Source: Peribacillus sp. FSL P2-0133 | Lineage (GTDB): Bacteria; Bacillota; Bacilli; Bacillales; DSM-1321 | Length of the DNA: 64,000 nt | Reading direction: 5' to 3' | Assembly: GCF_037975445.1 (NCBI RefSeq) | Contig: NZ_CP150254.1 | Coordinates: 4,710,001 to 4,774,000, forward strand | Notes under the pieces: generated by a model | Seen by the model: the letters and a program-made list of their open reading frames with translations, nothing else | Databases searched by the model: none | What the model was told of the DNA's origin: nothing | Shown: piece after piece, positions 54,324 to 63,646 of the stretch | Numbering within the stretch: position 1 is the first letter of the stretch | How the letters are laid out: the number at the start of each line of letters is the position of its first letter | Position numbers and translations under genes: made by a program

Positions 54324-54409
54324 TCATCTCGCCCTCCTTTTCCCTCCAAGTAACAAATTAGGAAAATGGTGTATAATTAATACGTCGATTTTCATACGGT
54401 GGTGATTCT

Positions 54410-54610
54410 ATGATCCATGCTGTCAAAGATTTTTTATCCAGTTGCTTGCTGATTACCAGTTGGTTAATATTTGCGGTCAGCAGCATTTTTTTCTTTTTTT
54501 CGTTTTTAACCGTTTTTGCCATACCTATTTTCTTATTAATATTTTTAACTGGCTTACTTTGTTTCCATATTTCCAAGAAACTGGACTCACGACGGATTTC
54601 TAAGTGTTAA
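54410..54610 (+). CDS. Small hydrophobic protein
   Basis: A 66-residue protein with one long or two short membrane helices (about 8-27 and 30-52) and a basic C-terminal tail. GGTGGTG lies five bases before the ATG, and TATAAT at 54372 gives a likely -10 box. No family recognised. The ribosome site and promoter make it more likely than its antisense ORFs to be real. Confidence 0.5.
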   Translation: MIHAVKDFLSSCLLITSWLIFAVSSIFFFFSFLTVFAIPIFLLIFLTGLLCFHISKKLDSRRISKC

Positions 54611-54762
54611 GAACAATTTATTCCACAATACTTGCGGTAATTCCTTTTTGACTGCCATTCGATGCGAACTATTCCTTACTAAAACCGAATAATAAGGGCC
54701 TCAAAAAAGATCATTCCGTCCTACATCACTCCCACAGCCCATCTGCATCATTGAGTCCATAA

Positions 54763-54793
54763 AAAAAGGAGCTGCAAATGGCAGCTCCTTTTT
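54763..54793. terminator. Terminator of mtaD
   Basis: AAAAAGGAGCTGC pairs perfectly with GCAGCTCCTTTTT around a five-base loop, 29 bp beyond the mtaD stop. Confidence 0.85.
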
Positions 54794-54821
54794 CTGTGCA
54801 TTCGTTTGTTTCCCATCAGTG

Positions 54822-56132
54822 TTATCGTGATAGGGTACCTTGCAGACGATTCGTTTCGGCGATTACTTTTTCTTCATCGATCGTTAAGCAGCGCCTTTCT
54901 TTCACGACCATCTTGCCATCGATGTATACATCACATACATCATTTCCGCGTGCTGCATAAAGCAGGTGCGAATAGGCTTCACTCAACGGCTGCAGGTGTT
55001 CTTTGTCATAAGGGTAAATGGTGATAAAATCTGCTTTTTTACCAGCTTCCAGTGATCCTGTATGGCCCATGCCTATCGCTTCGGCTCCCATTCTTGTGGC
55101 CATGGCGAGTGCTGTTTGGGCAGGAAATTTAGTGGCATCCTTATAGATTCCTTTTTGCAGTAATGCAGCTGTCCTCATTTCTTCGAACATATCGAAGTTG
55201 TTATTGGAGGCGACGCCATCTGTTGCTACTCCCACTTTAATGCCTGCATCAAGAAGGCTGACGACATCGGCAATTCCAGATCCAAGCTTCAGGTTACTGA
55301 TTGGGTTATGGGCAACGCGAACATCATGCTGTTTTAGTATCGCACGCTCTTCGTCATTGAGAACCACACCGTGTGCCATCACGGTAGGCTGGTCGAACAG
55401 ACCTAGACGGCGAAGGTGCTCGACAGGACGGGATCCGTAACGTTTTTCGATGTCGAGGATTTCAAAGTCCGTTTCCGATACGTGGATGTGCACCATCAAA
55501 TCATTCTCTTTTGCAATCCGCGCACTTTCCATGATTGCTTCAGGTGTGCAGGCATATGGGCTATGTGGTGCGACCATGGTAGTCAGGCGGCCATCGGCAA
55601 ACGTTTTATAGTTTTTTGAAAACATTTCTGCCCCCATGAGGTTCGCTTTTTGGTCTTTTTCGGTACCCAAGCTGAAGATCGTGTAGGAAAAGGCTCCGCG
55701 CATTCCTGTTTCGCCTATCGTCTCCATGACAGCACCTGCATCTATTCCATTAGGATTAAACATATCCGAAAATGTCGTGGTTCCTGATTTCATCATTTCC
55801 ATAATGCCAAGCTGAGTGCTTACAGAGGCGATTTCCGTTGTAAACTGGCTTTCAAGCGGCCATATTTTCGTTTCAAGCCATGGCTTCAGCAGCATATCGT
55901 CCCCGATACCGCGTAAAAGGGTCATTACAATATGCGAATGGGCATTCACAAGGCCTGGCATGATCCATTTCCCGCCAAGGTTGACCACTTGATCTGCATC
56001 TGCCAATTGTTGTTCATCATGCTGACCAACGTAGGATATGGTATCATCTTGTACAATCATCATGCCGTTTTCAAAGATTTGATTTTCCTTGTCCATAGTA
56101 AAAAATGTAGCATTCACATATATTGTTTTCAT
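54822..56132 (-). CDS. mtaD: 5'-methylthioadenosine/S-adenosylhomocysteine deaminase
   Basis: About 436 residues of the TatD/amidohydrolase-type MtaD family. Metal and catalytic motifs: 'NAHSHIVMTLLRGIGDDM' (HxH), 'HIHVSETDFEI', 'VMAHGVVL' and 'ATDGVASNNNFDMFEE'. It deaminates MTA or SAH to the inosine forms, part of recycling SAM by-products. GGAGG stands eight bases before the ATG at 56132; the frame opens 12 codons earlier. It is monocistronic and lies near, but not in, the methionine transporter operon. Confidence 0.93.
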   Translation of the reverse strand: MKTIYVNATFFTMDKENQIFENGMMIVQDDTISYVGQHDEQQLADADQVVNLGGKWIMPGLVNAHSHIVMTLLRGIGDDMLLKPWLETKIWPLESQFTTEIASVSTQLGIMEMMKSGTTTFSDMFNPNGIDAGAVMETIGETGMRGAFSYTIFSLGTEKDQKANLMGAEMFSKNYKTFADGRLTTMVAPHSPYACTPEAIMESARIAKENDLMVHIHVSETDFEILDIEKRYGSRPVEHLRRLGLFDQPTVMAHGVVLNDEERAILKQHDVRVAHNPISNLKLGSGIADVVSLLDAGIKVGVATDGVASNNNFDMFEEMRTAALLQKGIYKDATKFPAQTALAMATRMGAEAIGMGHTGSLEAGKKADFITIYPYDKEHLQPLSEAYSHLLYAARGNDVCDVYIDGKMVVKERRCLTIDEEKVIAETNRLQGTLSR

Positions 56133-56337
56133 AAGTAGTTCCTCCAAAGTCGTATCATGTAGCAACATGTTCTATTCCGCATTCTAAACTAGTACCTTAC
56201 AGGTAATCAAGTAATTCCATATTATCAGGGGCCATTTCCATTTACCTTAGGAACCTATTGGAAGAGCTCCAAGATGAATGACCCCTTCAATATATCCGTT
56301 CAATCAGCAAACCGCCTTTGCAATTGAGCATGCGCAA

Positions 56338-57315
56338 TCAGTTGCTTAAGAAAATCTTCCCTCCATTGCTCGGGACAATAATGGCTTCTTGCACATCTTG
56401 AAGGCTGTAGTAGGAAGCCGGCATCATGAACTTCAATCTTTTATCATTAATGAAACCCATCAAAAGGTTAAACGTTTCATGCCAAGTTTGAATGGAAGCC
56501 TGCTGATTCCAATGCCGAAGATGAAACATTTGAACATTCACTTTTGTCCTTTGTGAAATTTTTGCCCAATTTACAGACTGTCCTGATAAAAGGCCAATCG
56601 TTAATAAGATGCCATTAGGCCGAACACAAAAAGCTAGCTCTGAACCATCGATGCCCCCCACTGAATCTATGGCCCCTTTCGCTCCGCGCCCATTCGTCCA
56701 TTCCATCACGGTATCATGCAATGATGATCGGGACGTATCGATCACATATGAAGCACCAAGCTTAAGCAGTTCTTCCGTATACTTACTGTTTCTCGTTACA
56801 GCAATCAGCTTAAATCCAAGTATCTTGGATAACTGGGCAAAGATACGGCCGATGGAAGATCCGCAAGCATTTACAAGTAATACATCACCCGGTTTCAATG
56901 CCAATACTTCTGTACAGATTAGCCATGCGGTTATCGGATTTATATATAATTGCGCTGCAATATAATCCTCGATCGAATCGGGAATGACGATGGCCAAATC
57001 CGCAGATGTTTTAACATATTCCTGCCAGGTCCCTTCACCGCGCAAAGGCAGAACACGCTTGCCTATCAGCTCTTTCGAAACCGATGGACCCACCTCTTCT
57101 ACAATGCCGACCCCTTCATAACCAGGTATGGAAGGCAAGGGAATTCGGTGGGAATATGCACCGCGAATGGGCAGCAAGTCAGATGGGTTAATGGGACGTG
57201 TAGTCATCCGAACGAGGACCTCTCCTTCGGAAGGACTTTGAATAAATTTATTTTCAACTTTTAAAACCTTTTGCGGATTCCCGAACTCATAGAATTTAAC
57301 ACATTTGGCTTCCAA
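56338..57315 (-). CDS. MDR-superfamily NADPH oxidoreductase (MECR/quinone reductase-like)
   Basis: A 325-residue medium-chain dehydrogenase/reductase. 'PINPSDLLPIRGAYSHRIPL' and 'PSIPGYEGVGIVEEVG' are the typical start, and the cofactor loop is 'LVNACGSSIGRIFAQLSKIL'. The catalytic zinc ligands of alcohol dehydrogenases are absent, so it belongs with quinone oxidoreductases or trans-2-enoyl reductases. AGGAGG precedes the ATG. The substrate is unknown. Confidence 0.9.
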   Translation of the reverse strand: MEAKCVKFYEFGNPQKVLKVENKFIQSPSEGEVLVRMTTRPINPSDLLPIRGAYSHRIPLPSIPGYEGVGIVEEVGPSVSKELIGKRVLPLRGEGTWQEYVKTSADLAIVIPDSIEDYIAAQLYINPITAWLICTEVLALKPGDVLLVNACGSSIGRIFAQLSKILGFKLIAVTRNSKYTEELLKLGASYVIDTSRSSLHDTVMEWTNGRGAKGAIDSVGGIDGSELAFCVRPNGILLTIGLLSGQSVNWAKISQRTKVNVQMFHLRHWNQQASIQTWHETFNLLMGFINDKRLKFMMPASYYSLQDVQEAIIVPSNGGKIFLSN

Positions 57316-57529
57316 GATAATAAGCCTCCTTTAATATATAAGTCTTTCTATTTTTTATCATTTATACTGATCCCACCTGGCACTTAAAGAGCTTTTAACT
57401 CGGATTTATGTTGATGCATTGTGGTTTTCCACGTTTTAATCCTCATTCCATAAATTTGTCGTTATGAATCTTCTTATTTTTCCAAGCATATGGTTTATAA
57501 AGCGTTTGTTTATACAAGGAGGGAAGAGA

Positions 57530-57868
57530 TTGAATAAAGTAGGAAAAGATGATTTTGTATCTGGGTTCGTACCACATCATAATCATGGATCTGTTGATTA
57601 TACTTCCCTAGCGGACGGCCATGTCCATCAATGTTTAGATGTAACTTCCCCGCCAATTCCATCACAAGAGGGAGAACATATTCATTATACTGAAGGATAT
57701 GTGTTATTTGAGGATGGACATACCCATTATTATAAGGCTTATTCGGGACCACCCATTCTGGTTGGAAATGGAATGCACGTTCACTATTACGATTTTTACA
57801 CAACGGAAGAAGATGGGCATAGACATAGAATTAAAGGGGTCGACCAACCTGCTCCAGGGAATAAATAA
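57530..57868 (+). CDS. ymaF: YmaF-family histidine-rich protein
   Basis: A 112-residue protein with four spaced histidine clusters: 'VPHHNHGSV', 'DGHVHQC', 'EGEHIHYTEGYVLFEDGHTHY', shown in part, and 'GMHVHYYDFYTTEEDGHRHR'. The HxHxF/Y repeats with the acidic-glycine lead identify the YmaF type and suggest metal binding. The start is TTG at 57530 with GGAGGG seven bases before it; the longer reading adds an unrelated hydrophobic head. It is convergent with an iron(III) importer and shares its terminator. Confidence 0.85.
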   Translation: MNKVGKDDFVSGFVPHHNHGSVDYTSLADGHVHQCLDVTSPPIPSQEGEHIHYTEGYVLFEDGHTHYYKAYSGPPILVGNGMHVHYYDFYTTEEDGHRHRIKGVDQPAPGNK

Positions 57869-57883
57869 GATACATGATAATTA

Positions 57884-57925
57884 AAAAAACATCAGGGTGA
57901 TTTGAAATCCCCCTGATGTTTTTTT
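57884..57925. terminator. Bidirectional terminator between ymaF and fecE
   Basis: AAAAAACATCAGGG and CCCTGATGTTTTTT flank a 13-base loop, with T-runs on both strands. It lies between two convergent stop codons. Confidence 0.9.
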
Positions 57926-57953
57926 GCCTCGATAGTCTGACTCTAAATGCATC

Positions 57954-58745
57954 TCACTGATCTTGAGATAAACCAATTGGAATGCATAGGGGCGTTTGAT
58001 CAACAGGATTTTCAATAATGCAGCATTCCAGTCCGAAGACGTCCTTGATCATCTCTTTTGTAAAGACCGTTTCAGGCGGTCCTTCTTTATAGATTTTCCC
58101 CTTCTTGATGCTGATCAGATGATCGGCATACTGTGCCGCTTGATTCAAATCATGCAGTACCATGACGATCGTGCGCCCATGAGTGAGGTTTAAATCGCGC
58201 AGTAATTCCAATATTTCAATTTGGTGCGCTAAATCCAGATAGGTTGTCGGTTCATCCAACAGTAATAGGTCGGTTTCTTGTACCAAAGCCATCGAAATCC
58301 ATGCCCTTTGCCTTTGTCCTCCAGATAATGCATCCAATGTCCGATCAGCGAATTCCGTCATTTTTGTTGCGGATAATGCACGGTCGACAATGGCATGATC
58401 TTCCGGGGTTTGTCTGGAAAATAAGCCTTTGTGCGGATGCCTGCCATAATAGCATAGTTCTTTAACGGTTATATCTTCAGGAGCTTCCGGAGCTTGGGGT
58501 AAGATAGCCAATTTCTTTGCCACATCCTTGGAAGATTGAAGATGAATGGCTTTTCCATCTAAATAGATCGTGCCTTGCTGAGGTGTTAATAATCTGGCTA
58601 GAGACCGTAGAATGGTAGATTTGCCACAACCATTGGAACCTATGATTATACTGATCTTACCTTCAGGAATTTCCAAATCGATATTATCGATGATTTGAGT
58701 TGATCCATAAGAGAGGGAAAGATGCTCTGCTGATAATGTTGTCAT
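57954..58745 (-). CDS. fecE: FecE-type iron ABC transporter ATP-binding protein
   Basis: A 263-residue ATPase: Walker A 'GSNGCGKST', signature '[15 protein letters not shown]', Walker B '[12 protein letters not shown]' and H-loop 'VLHDLNQA'. This is the FecE/FhuC type that drives uptake of iron(III)-siderophore or citrate complexes. It is the last gene of a fecBCDE-like operon, 15 bp after the permease. Confidence 0.95.
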   Translation of the reverse strand: MTTLSAEHLSLSYGSTQIIDNIDLEIPEGKISIIIGSNGCGKSTILRSLARLLTPQQGTIYLDGKAIHLQSSKDVAKKLAILPQAPEAPEDITVKELCYYGRHPHKGLFSRQTPEDHAIVDRALSATKMTEFADRTLDALSGGQRQRAWISMALVQETDLLLLDEPTTYLDLAHQIEILELLRDLNLTHGRTIVMVLHDLNQAAQYADHLISIKKGKIYKEGPPETVFTKEMIKDVFGLECCIIENPVDQTPLCIPIGLSQDQ

Positions 58746-58760
58746 GATATTCAGCCTTCC

Positions 58761-59774
58761 TTATGTTATTTTTCGTTCTCGGCGTAATAGATATAAAAAA
58801 TATGGCACTCCAATCACCGCAGTGATGATTCCCGCGGGTATTTCTATTGGAGGGAATAATCCTCTTCCCAGGCTATCGGCAACGAGTAGAAAGATGGAAC
58901 CGAAAAGAGCTGAAGCAGGAAGCAAAAGCTTGAATTTTGATCCTACCACCCTCCGTGCGATATGGGGGGCAATTAAACCTATGAACCCGATGGAACCAAC
59001 CGCAGCTACACAGACTCCGATTAATATGACAGAAACACTTAACAACATATAACGCAGTAATTTTGACCTTTCACCGAGACCAGTAGCTATATCGTCGCCA
59101 AGGCTAAGTACATCCATTTTAGAAGTTAACGCAATCAATACCGGGACAAGGACAAGAAATGGCAGCAAAATGAATACTTGATCCCATCCTCTTCCCCATA
59201 GACTGCCAGTCAACCACAGCAGTGTCGTGTTTACATCATCCGGGAACTTGACCATGAAATACTCTATCCCCGCTTGACATATGGCCCCTAAAGCAATTCC
59301 TACCAAAGCTATTGTATTTGGCTGAGCTCCTTTTTTATAAACAAATATCATCAAAATTGCCGCCATGACCGCCGCTCCGATAAAAGCTGAAAGAGGCAGA
59401 ATGATAATGGGCGATTGCGGAAATAAAACGATGACTATAACAGCTGCCAAACCGGCCCCTTTTGTTACCCCAATCACATCTGGAGAAGCCAACGGATTTC
59501 GAAGGACCCCTTGCAGAATGGCTCCAGCCGTTGCCAATCCGGCCCCCACTATCACGGCAATTAAAATACGTGGTATGCGATAGTTGTGCAGAATGAACGC
59601 CTGGCTCTGCATGCCATTTCCAAGGAAATTTTGGAGAATTTCTAAAGGTGAGATATAAATGGCCCCTAAGCCCAGGCTCACCAATGCTAAAATCAGCATG
59701 GTAACCGTCAGCATCAGGAGAATTGAATAAGGGTGCAAAGTTGATTTCAACCCAAATGTCCGTTTTAGTTTCAT
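58761..59774 (-). CDS. fecD: FecCD-family permease, second subunit
   Basis: A 337-residue membrane protein with about ten helices. 'GAILQGVLRNPLASPDVIGV' and 'GSIGFIGLIAPHIARRVVG' are the FecCD/BtuC signatures, the latter being the ATPase-coupling loop. Its start overlaps the upstream permease stop by 4 bp. Confidence 0.95.
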   Translation of the reverse strand: MKLKRTFGLKSTLHPYSILLMLTVTMLILALVSLGLGAIYISPLEILQNFLGNGMQSQAFILHNYRIPRILIAVIVGAGLATAGAILQGVLRNPLASPDVIGVTKGAGLAAVIVIVLFPQSPIIILPLSAFIGAAVMAAILMIFVYKKGAQPNTIALVGIALGAICQAGIEYFMVKFPDDVNTTLLWLTGSLWGRGWDQVFILLPFLVLVPVLIALTSKMDVLSLGDDIATGLGERSKLLRYMLLSVSVILIGVCVAAVGSIGFIGLIAPHIARRVVGSKFKLLLPASALFGSIFLLVADSLGRGLFPPIEIPAGIITAVIGVPYFLYLLRRERKIT

Positions 59775-60775
59775 TGCTTAATATTCCTCCCTCTCTTCGC
59801 TAAATAAAGGAAGAATGGCGCACCGATTATAGCTGTTACGATGCCTACCGGCGACTCAAAAGGATAAGCGATAAACCGGGCGAGAATATCTGCGTAAACC
59901 AAGAGTAAAGCGCCGAATAATGCAGAAAAAGGAATGATTCTTCGATAATCCCCGCCCACCAGTCTCCTGACGATATGAGGAATGATCAATCCTACAAAGC
60001 CCACCGGTCCTGCGACGGCAACCGAAGATCCTGCCAAAATAATCACCAATATTCCTGCCAAAATACGGATTCGGTACACCCGCTGCCCAAGTCCCTGCGC
60101 CATATTTTCTCCTAAGACAAGGATAGATACAGATCGAGAGAACAAGGCAGCGACAAGTAGCCCGAAGAAAGACCAAGGAAGAATCATGTTAACGTGTGTC
60201 CATGTTTTCCCATTAATAGACCCTACTAACCAATAGAGCACATCTTTCGCTTGTTCATTAAAGATGATCATGCCTTGCGTTAAAGAAGATAAAAAAAAGT
60301 GAACAGCCATACCGGCCAATGCCAGCTTTACTTGGGTCATACCTCCTCCCGAAGCAAAAGAATAGACTGCCATCCCTCCCACTGCTGCACCAATGAATGC
60401 AACGCAAACTAGAGATACGGAAGAAAGGTTAGGAAAGAAAACGAACGCGGACACAATAAAAAATGAGGCACCGGCATTAACACCAAACACTTGTGGAGAA
60501 GCTAATGAATTTCGGGTAATAGCCTGCATGAGAGCGCCCGCCACCGCTAAATTGGCACCGACCAATGCTCCAACTAAAGCCCGGGGCAATCGAAGGGTCC
60601 TTATAATAGTTTGTTCCTTGGACGAGTCGGCATCAAAAAAGGACTTCAAAACCATTGATGCATCTATATCGGCCGCTCCCACAGAAATACTCGTCAGGAC
60701 TCCTAAAATCAGCAAAACGATTCCAGCGATAGCGGTACAATACACTTTCAGTTTACTTCTAGCTACAGTTTCCAT
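59771..60775 (-). CDS. fecC: FecCD-family permease, first subunit
   Basis: About 334 residues and ten helices, with 'AGALMQAITRNSLASPQVFG' and 'GPVGFVGLIIPHIVRRLVGG'. It pairs with the following permease. The exact start is not certain: GTG at 60790 directly abuts AGGAA, while ATG at 60775 has that site 13 bases away. It is separated from the binding protein gene by a hairpin. Confidence 0.93.
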   Translation of the reverse strand: METVARSKLKVYCTAIAGIVLLILGVLTSISVGAADIDASMVLKSFFDADSSKEQTIIRTLRLPRALVGALVGANLAVAGALMQAITRNSLASPQVFGVNAGASFFIVSAFVFFPNLSSVSLVCVAFIGAAVGGMAVYSFASGGGMTQVKLALAGMAVHFFLSSLTQGMIIFNEQAKDVLYWLVGSINGKTWTHVNMILPWSFFGLLVAALFSRSVSILVLGENMAQGLGQRVYRIRILAGILVIILAGSSVAVAGPVGFVGLIIPHIVRRLVGGDYRRIIPFSALFGALLLVYADILARFIAYPFESPVGIVTAIIGAPFFLYLAKRGRNIKQ

Positions 60776-60816
60776 CGCTATACAACACACTTCCTAACTA
60801 AATTTAAACCTAATGG

Positions 60817-60852
60817 AAAGCGAAGTAAGAATGGGATCTCTTACTTCGCTTT
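60817..60852 (-). terminator. Intra-operon hairpin between fecB and fecC
   Basis: AAAGCGAAGTAAGA pairs with TCTTACTTCGCTTT around a seven-base loop, with only a weak TTTCC tail on the minus strand. It is likely to be a partial terminator or RNA-stabilising stem that keeps the binding protein expressed above the permeases. Confidence 0.65.
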
Positions 60853-60859
60853 TGTTCCT

Positions 60860-61828
60860 TTATTCTTCACCAAGCATGTTTAAAGTGTCTTTAGCAATGG
60901 CCTCCGCTGATACAACACCACGGTATCTCGTCCATAAATCTCGATCAACACTATACACTTGTCCGCTTTTTACAGCCTTCAGGTCTTTCCAAAGAGGATT
61001 GTCTTTCCACTCATCAGTAAGTAACTTACCCTCATTATTCGCTAGAAGCAACACATCCGGATCAATCTCGACAAGCTGCTCCAAGTTCATCTCGGCATGT
61101 GGCTGTTCCTGCTGAATGGCATTTTTCAATCCCATGCGTTCAAGCAATGCTCCATCATAAGAAGAAGAAGTATGAGCTTGGAATGAAGTATCTCGTACAA
61201 CTGCAGGTAAAACCGTCATATTTGAATCAACAGTAAGTTTTGCTTTAAGTTCCTTAAGCGTTTTTTCATGCTCGCTCAATCTTTTTTCTGCAGCATCTTC
61301 CTTATTCACTGCCTTTGCAATCGTTTTAAAAGAATCCAAGTTTTCTTGATATGTAGATTCCCGGCTTTTTAAGACAATGGTAGGAGCAATCTGCTGTAAA
61401 TCTTTATAAATCCCTTTATGCCGCTCAGCATCTGCAATGATTAAATCCGGCTGTAAAGAACTGATCACCTCTAAATTAGGCTGCTCACGTGTTCCTACAG
61501 AAGTATAATCCATTTCTTGACCTACAAGTTTTGTAATCATATCTTTTTTGTTGTCATCTGAAATCCCGATAGGTTTTATCCCTAGGGCATTTAAAGAATC
61601 AACGAAAGATAACTCAAGCGTAACGATTTTTTTAGGAGTATTTTTAATTTCCGTTTCTCCCATTTCATGCTTAATCGTCCTTGTTTCTTGATTACTTGTT
61701 TCGGCAGATGTCTTCTCTGCTTCTGTTGTTTTTTGAGAATTATTACATCCTGATAACATCATCATAATCGTGAATAACAGGATCAATCCTCCTCCCCCAA
61801 ACGTTCTTACTTTTCTAGATTCTCTCAT
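60860..61828 (-). CDS. fecB: FecB-type iron(III)-citrate-binding lipoprotein
   Basis: About 322 residues. The lipobox 'MLSGC' ends in Cys28. 'TIKHEMGETEIKNTPKKIVT', 'LSFVDSLNALGIKPIGISDD', 'LIIADAERHKGIYKDLQQIA' and 'ARMRG'-like 'TRYRGVVSAEAIAKDTL' follow Escherichia coli FecB closely, more so than FhuD or FeuA, which favours iron(III) dicitrate as ligand (YfmC in Bacillus subtilis). The ATG at 61828 follows AAAGGG by eight bases. A Fur box lies 64 bp upstream. Confidence 0.92.
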   Translation of the reverse strand: MRESRKVRTFGGGGLILLFTIMMMLSGCNNSQKTTEAEKTSAETSNQETRTIKHEMGETEIKNTPKKIVTLELSFVDSLNALGIKPIGISDDNKKDMITKLVGQEMDYTSVGTREQPNLEVISSLQPDLIIADAERHKGIYKDLQQIAPTIVLKSRESTYQENLDSFKTIAKAVNKEDAAEKRLSEHEKTLKELKAKLTVDSNMTVLPAVVRDTSFQAHTSSSYDGALLERMGLKNAIQQEQPHAEMNLEQLVEIDPDVLLLANNEGKLLTDEWKDNPLWKDLKAVKSGQVYSVDRDLWTRYRGVVSAEAIAKDTLNMLGEE

Positions 61829-61891
61829 TTTCCGCACCCTTTCCGTCATCTATACCTATTTAACTTCTTACCCAACGAATACTTCATAATT

Positions 61892-61910
61892 GAAAATGAT
61901 TATCATTATC
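61892..61910 (-). promoter_or_regulatory. Fur box upstream of fecB
   Basis: GAAAATGATTATCATTATC matches the 19-bp Fur consensus GATAATGATAATCATTATC in 17 positions. It is placed in the fecB promoter region. Confidence 0.9.
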
Positions 61911-62046
61911 CTGCTGTTATGATAAAGTCATAGATTGATACCGTCAATATTAATAAAATTTTGTTAATAAAAATCATTTTGGCCATTAAGGCAACCTGCA
62001 TGAATTTTATTGTTTACGTGAAGTTGAACTTTAAAAAAAGTAAAAA

Positions 62047-62072
62047 AAGAGCAAACCCGTTAAGGTCTGCTC
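62047..62072 (-). terminator. Terminator after the MFS remnant
   Basis: AGAGCAGACC...GGGTTTGCTCT on the minus strand followed by TTTTTTTAC. It is 26 bp beyond the MFS stop codon. Confidence 0.75.
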
Positions 62073-62097
62073 TCCTTGCCTTGCCTTTTCAAAGAAT

Positions 62098-62340
62098 CTA
62101 TTTTCTTTCAATCAGCATCTCTTCAAGAGGATATTCTTCATTTGTAGCTTCTTTTTTTGGGCGTTTTATGGAGGTTTTAATAAGAATGGTAGAAACAATT
62201 GATAATGCACCCATGATCAGGTAGCCTGTCGATCTTGAAAACACTTCAATCAAGATGCCAATTATGACGGGTCCTAAAAACATTCCAGCAGAATATAAAC
62301 TTTGGAACAAGCCCATTCTCGTGGATTGTTTAATCTCTGG
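62098..62340 (-). pseudogene. MFS transporter, C-terminal remnant
   Basis: The frame reads 'STRMGLFQSLYSAGMFLGPV' and 'GYLIMGALSIVSTILIKTSI' and ends in a charged tail, which is the last two or three helices of a major facilitator. It opens at about 62340, exactly where a GC-rich palindromic repeat begins, so the N-terminal 80% of the gene is gone. Its terminator is still in place. Non-functional. Confidence 0.8.
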
Positions 62341-62342
62341 TC

Positions 62343-62768
62343 AAATTTTACACTCCTCAAAAAAACGTTCAGAGTTATTTCAGAAATCCGCTCCCTTTCC
62401 GCCGACTGTCTGCCAAGCCTCCTCGACGCAAGCGTCTGTGGGGTCTCGGCTAGCCAGTTATTCGGCAGGAGTGTCGCAAATTTCTTCAATCCATTGAGGT
62501 TTCATAAAATAGTAAAAAACCCATTAAGGAATCTTGTCCTAAAACCATGGTTAGGGATGAAACCTGACTACAGTTTTTTCTTTAAAAAACAATCCAGTTG
62601 ATTGGAACGGAAGGTGCGAGACTCCTGCGGGGAAAGTGCGTCCAAGGGAGACCCCGCAGGCGCAAGAGCGCCGAGGAGGCTCCCGGACCGCCCGCGGAAA
62701 GCGAGTGCCTGGAGTGGAAATCAAATTTTAAACCCTTAAAAAAACGTTCCAGCTGATTTCAGAAAAAA
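62343..62768. repeat. GC-rich palindromic repeat, long compound copy
   Basis: Two parts. The left (62359-62517) has 'CCGCTCCCTTTCCGCCGACTG', 'GGGGTCTCGGCTAGCCAG' and 'GGCAGGAGTGTCGCAAATTTC'. The right (62596-62768) has 'GATTGGAACGGAAGGTGCGAG', 'GGGAGACCCCGCAGGCGCAAG', 'GAGGAGGCTCCCGGACCGCC' and 'GCGGAAAGCGAGTGCC'. Both fold into long stems and are partly inverted with respect to each other. This is a known kind of dispersed repeat in Bacillus genomes. Confidence 0.85.
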
Positions 62769-62847
62769 AGATAATAAACCTTTTTCTATTTATAGTAAAA
62801 TGTAGATAAATTACAACTAATTGATCAATATTGGAGGATAGCATTGA

Positions 62848-63267
62848 GTGGGTTATATGATTAGAAGTAAATATTTGAAAGTTATAATACCGTTAGCTCT
62901 CATAGTAATCTGCGTTTATTGGTATTACTCAAGTATAGTAATATCAGGAACTTCAGAAAATGGAATGTGGAAGGTAACTTATTCGAAAAATATAGATTCC
63001 AGTGAACCAACTGGATGGGAAGGTCATTTAAATCAAAGAAATAACGATAATGTAACTGTAAAAGCCATTGTAGTTGAAGAAAATGATAAAATTAATACAA
63101 GTATCGATAGTTTTGAAGAAGGAAGGGCGGAAGATGGCGAAATTACTGTTCTGCATCCTTTTTCAGATGATTTTTACTTAGGACCTAAGCCATCAAAAGG
63201 CACAGTTGTGTCAGTAGTTTGGGAACACGATGATAAAACTCATACCGATATTATTAAAATTAGGTAG
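62848..63267 (+). CDS. Membrane-anchored hypothetical protein
   Basis: A 139-residue protein starting at GTG 62848 (GGAGG ten bases before). One N-terminal hydrophobic helix ('VIIPLALIVICVYWYYSSIV') is followed by a mostly beta extracellular domain with 'GTSENGMWKVTYSKNIDSSE', 'GWEGHLNQRNN' and 'GTVVSVVWEHDDKTHTDIIK'. No family recognised. It lies between two copies of the GC-rich repeat. Confidence 0.6.
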   Translation: MGYMIRSKYLKVIIPLALIVICVYWYYSSIVISGTSENGMWKVTYSKNIDSSEPTGWEGHLNQRNNDNVTVKAIVVEENDKINTSIDSFEEGRAEDGEITVLHPFSDDFYLGPKPSKGTVVSVVWEHDDKTHTDIIKIR

Positions 63268-63292
63268 AAGTAAATGAGTCTGCCTGCAATTT

Positions 63293-63445
63293 TAAAAAAC
63301 GTTCAGAGTTGATTGCAGAAATCCGCTCCCTTTCCGCCGACTGTCTGCCAAGCCCCCTCGGCAAAATCGCCTGCGGGGTCTCGGCTAGCCATTTATTGGC
63401 AGGAGTGTCGCAAATTTCTTCAATCCATTGAGGCTTTCATAAAAC
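63293..63445. repeat. GC-rich palindromic repeat, second left-part copy
   Basis: Nearly identical to 62359-62517: 'AAAAAACGTTCAGAGTTGATT', 'GCTCCCTTTCCGCCGACTGTC', 'GGTCTCGGCTAGCCAT', 'GGCAGGAGTGTCGCAAATTTC'. The two copies are direct repeats flanking the gene at 62848. A further scrap ('CACTCGCTTTCCAATCAACG') lies at 63582-63603. Confidence 0.85.
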
Positions 63446-63646
63446 CAGAAAAAACTTTAATAATCATCTAGACTTGCTATAATATCATGGTTCGCGATAA
63501 GACCCTTCCGAACTTCTTTTGTAGACAAAATTGATAATAATTGAGTTGTCAAAACTTGAAAGTTGTTTTCCACTTCTGGCACTCGCTTTCCAATCAACGT
63601 TCAAATTTCACAAACAAGATTGGATCTTCGTGCCTTCCAGGTTATT

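Noticed and set aside
54358..54576. Lys-rich minus-strand ORF
   Set aside because: It is the antisense of the small hydrophobic protein at 54410, which has the better ribosome site and promoter.
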